DNA of 54,619 nt, from contig JAHDID010000016.1 in assembly GCA_020630975.1 (NCBI GenBank), positions 1 to 54,619 of the forward strand. Reading direction: 5' to 3'. This document shows, one piece after another, positions 53,074-54,619 of the stretch (position 1 is its first letter; each line of letters opens with the position of its first letter). The stretch is from Verrucomicrobiota bacterium. GTDB taxonomy: Bacteria > Verrucomicrobiota > Verrucomicrobiia > Verrucomicrobiales > DEV007. The translations under genes were made by a program, and so were the position numbers. The notes beneath the pieces were generated by a model. It made no database searches, was not told the DNA's origin, and was given only the letters and a program-made list of their open reading frames with translations.

Positions 53074-53898
53074 ATGCTCGTCGACACACAACAGATGCAG
53101 ACTTATCACGATCTACTCGACTTGGTACTGACCCAGGGCAAGATGCGCGGCGACCGCACCGGCGTGGGCACGCTAGGTGTCTTCGGCGCTCAGGCCCGCT
53201 TCGATCTGCGCGAGAGCTTTCCCTGTCTCACCACCAAAAAGCTACACCTGCGCTCGATCATCCACGAGCTGCTGTGGTTTCTCAATGGCGACACCAATAT
53301 CGGCTACCTGCGCGACAATGGCGTGACCATCTGGGATGAGTGGGCCGACGAGAATGGCGATCTCGGCCCCGTCTACGGCAAGCAATGGCGCTCCTGGCAG
53401 GGCGCAGAGGGAGCCGACACGATCGATCAGATCGCTCAGGTCGTAGACTCGATAAAGAACAATCCCACTAGCCGCCGCCACATCGTGAGCGCGTGGAATG
53501 TGGTCGACGTCAGCGATATGGCCCTGCCCCCCTGCCACACGATGTTTCAGTTTTATGTGGATACCACTGCCGGCGAGCTGAGCTGCCAGCTCTACCAGCG
53601 GAGTGCCGATCTATTTCTAGGCGTGCCTTTCAATATCGCCTCATATTCTCTCCTCGTGCTGATGATGGCTCAGGTCTGCGATCTGAAGCCCGGTGATTTC
53701 GTGCACACCTTTGGCGATCTGCACCTCTACCAGAATCATCTCGACCAAGCGCGCGAGCAGCTCACCCGTGAGCCTCGGGCCCTGCCGCAGATGCAGCTAA
53801 ACCCTGCCGTGAAGGAGATCGATGGCTTTTGCTACGACGACTTCGAACTGGTCGGCTACGATCCTCATCCCGCCATCAAAGCCCCTATCGCCGTTTAA
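53074..53898 (+). CDS. thyA: Thymidylate synthase
   Basis: The 274-residue enzyme makes dTMP from dUMP with 5,10-methylene-THF. It aligns along its length with E. coli Thy[59 protein letters not shown], catalytic Cys in [38 protein letters not shown] and [14 protein letters not shown] at the C terminus. Starts at 53074 ([12 protein letters not shown]) and 53095 (MQTYH) are both possible; the second matches the E. coli start. folA follows 31 bp later, forming the classic thyA-folA pair. Confidence 0.98.
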   Translation: MLVDTQQMQTYHDLLDLVLTQGKMRGDRTGVGTLGVFGAQARFDLRESFPCLTTKKLHLRSIIHELLWFLNGDTNIGYLRDNGVTIWDEWADENGDLGPVYGKQWRSWQGAEGADTIDQIAQVVDSIKNNPTSRRHIVSAWNVVDVSDMALPPCHTMFQFYVDTTAGELSCQLYQRSADLFLGVPFNIASYSLLVLMMAQVCDLKPGDFVHTFGDLHLYQNHLDQAREQLTREPRALPQMQLNPAVKEIDGFCYDDFELVGYDPHPAIKAPIAV

Positions 53899-53929
53899 AT
53901 CTAACGCACTCGCAGACTGGACTGACATT

Positions 53930-54415
53930 ATGGCAAAACCAATCGTCAAAGCTGTCGTAGCCATGGCTTCCAATCGAGTGATTGGCAAAGATGGCGACCT
54001 ACCTTGGCGCCTGCCAGAGGACCTCAAGTGGTTCAAAAAACTGACGCTAGGTCAGCCTATCGTGATGGGTCGAAAGACCATGGAATCGATCGGGCGGCCC
54101 CTCCCCAAGCGAAGAAATATTGTGCTATCGCGCTCGCTCACCGAAGTGCCAGAGGGCTTTGAGCTGCTAGACTCCCCAGACGCGATCTGGGAGCATCTAG
54201 CGGATGAAGAGGCGATCTGCATCATCGGCGGGGCCGAGATCTATCGATTGCTGCTGCCAGCATGCAACGAACTCTACCTCAGCTATGTCTATCACCCCTA
54301 CGATGGCGATACCGAGCTGCCTCTTTTTGAGGAGCAGTTTGAACTAGCGGAGACCCTTTACCAGGACGACGACTTCGAGCTACGTCGCTACATCAAAAAG
54401 GAGGAAGCGCGATGA
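53930..54415 (+). CDS. folA: Dihydrofolate reductase
   Basis: The 161-residue enzyme regenerates THF after thymidylate synthesis. It shows VAMASNRVIGKDGDLPWRLPEDLKWFKKLT, in which the catalytic Asp (E. coli Asp27) is the D of PEDLKW. It also shows IVMGRKTMESIGRPLPKRRNIVLSR and IIGGAEIYRLLLPACNELYLSYV, with the NADPH-binding GGAEIY. The ATG at 53930 (MAKPIV) is the family-like start; an in-frame extension to 53822 overlaps thyA and is rejected. It is followed by the REP array. Confidence 0.98.
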   Translation: MAKPIVKAVVAMASNRVIGKDGDLPWRLPEDLKWFKKLTLGQPIVMGRKTMESIGRPLPKRRNIVLSRSLTEVPEGFELLDSPDAIWEHLADEEAICIIGGAEIYRLLLPACNELYLSYVYHPYDGDTELPLFEEQFELAETLYQDDDFELRRYIKKEEAR

Positions 54416-54444
54416 GAGAATGCTGGCACCACGTATCAACGCGC

Positions 54445-54619
54445 GTAGCGGAAGACCCCAGTCTTCCGCCCACTCAGCACAATGCATGCGGAACTTTGGG
54501 AAGTTCCGCTACCGCCCGCTCGCTATCACCCCACGTAGCGGAAGACCCCAGTCTTCCGCACACCCAGCACAATGCATGCGGAACTTTGGGAAGTTCCGCT
54601 ACCGCCCGCTCGCTATCAC
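54445..54619. repeat. REP/BIME-type hairpin array, two 90-bp units (incomplete)
   Basis: Each 90-bp unit contains two opposed hairpins. The first is GTAG, stem CGGAAGAC, loop CCCA, stem GTCTTCCG (54445-54468). The second, read on the minus strand, is GTAG, CGGAACTT, loop CCCA, AAGTTCCG (54489-54512). Unit 2 starts at 54535 and is cut by the window end; two differences separate the copies. The GTAG plus 8-bp stem fits REP sequences mobilised by RAYT-type transposases; no transposase gene is in the window. Confidence 0.9.

Overview
The window looks like a chromosomal segment from the Verrucomicrobiota, most likely a Verrucomicrobiales-type member of the PVC group. I base this on gene content, not on a database search. 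Markers are a ThuA / PVC-type dehydrogenase / cytochrome c fusion, a formylglycine sulfatase with a C-terminal PVC-type sugar-binding-like module, very large secreted proteins of PVC type, a LexA operator that fits the TGTTC-N4-GAACA type, and frequent starts without Shine-Dalgarno sequences. I see no rRNA, no convincing tRNA, no CRISPR array, no integrase and no prophage.

Layout. Positions 1-8 kb hold a secreted protein, a transglutaminase, a DUF4278-type small protein behind a near-consensus sigma-54 promoter, a NarL-type response regulator, an operon of TPR protein, PBP5-type carboxypeptidase and kinase-like phosphotransferase, divergent lexA, and two orphan proteins. Positions 8-18 kb hold a compact three-gene operon of giants: a 1082-residue DUF4175-like membrane protein, a 791-residue secreted repeat protein and a 1403-residue secreted protein with seven short beta modules ending in a thioredoxin domain. 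Positions 19-26 kb hold housekeeping genes: thioredoxin-like lipoprotein, 5-formyl-THF cyclo-ligase, M48 protease, rpoD, dnaG and an ExbD-like protein. Positions 26-29 kb encode a split NAD(P) transhydrogenase (pntA1, pntA2, pntB). An AIPR-family defence protein follows at 29-31 kb.

Positions 31-35 kb hold a Wza-like polysaccharide export protein, rnhA and a TolC-like channel. Positions 35-39 kb are a five-gene operon (secreted module, ABC-2-like permease, YbjN-like protein, lipoprotein, small protein) and a divergent His-rich metal-binding-like protein. Positions 39-47 kb run leftward: two orphan proteins, an ammonium transporter, a short Hsp70, a small protein and the ThuA/dehydrogenase/cytochrome fusion. 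Positions 47-54.6 kb hold an OmpA-type protein with a 5 x 25-residue coiled-coil array, a lipoprotein, a sulfatase, a GT87-like membrane glycosyltransferase, a small membrane protein, and thyA-folA followed by a REP-type hairpin array that runs off the window end.

The most notable signals outside genes are three loci with an exactly 21-bp-periodic element (core TTCAATAGGGTACA), GTAG-type REP hairpins at two places, the sigma-54 promoter, the LexA operator, and 8-bp and 7-bp minisatellites upstream of rnhA.
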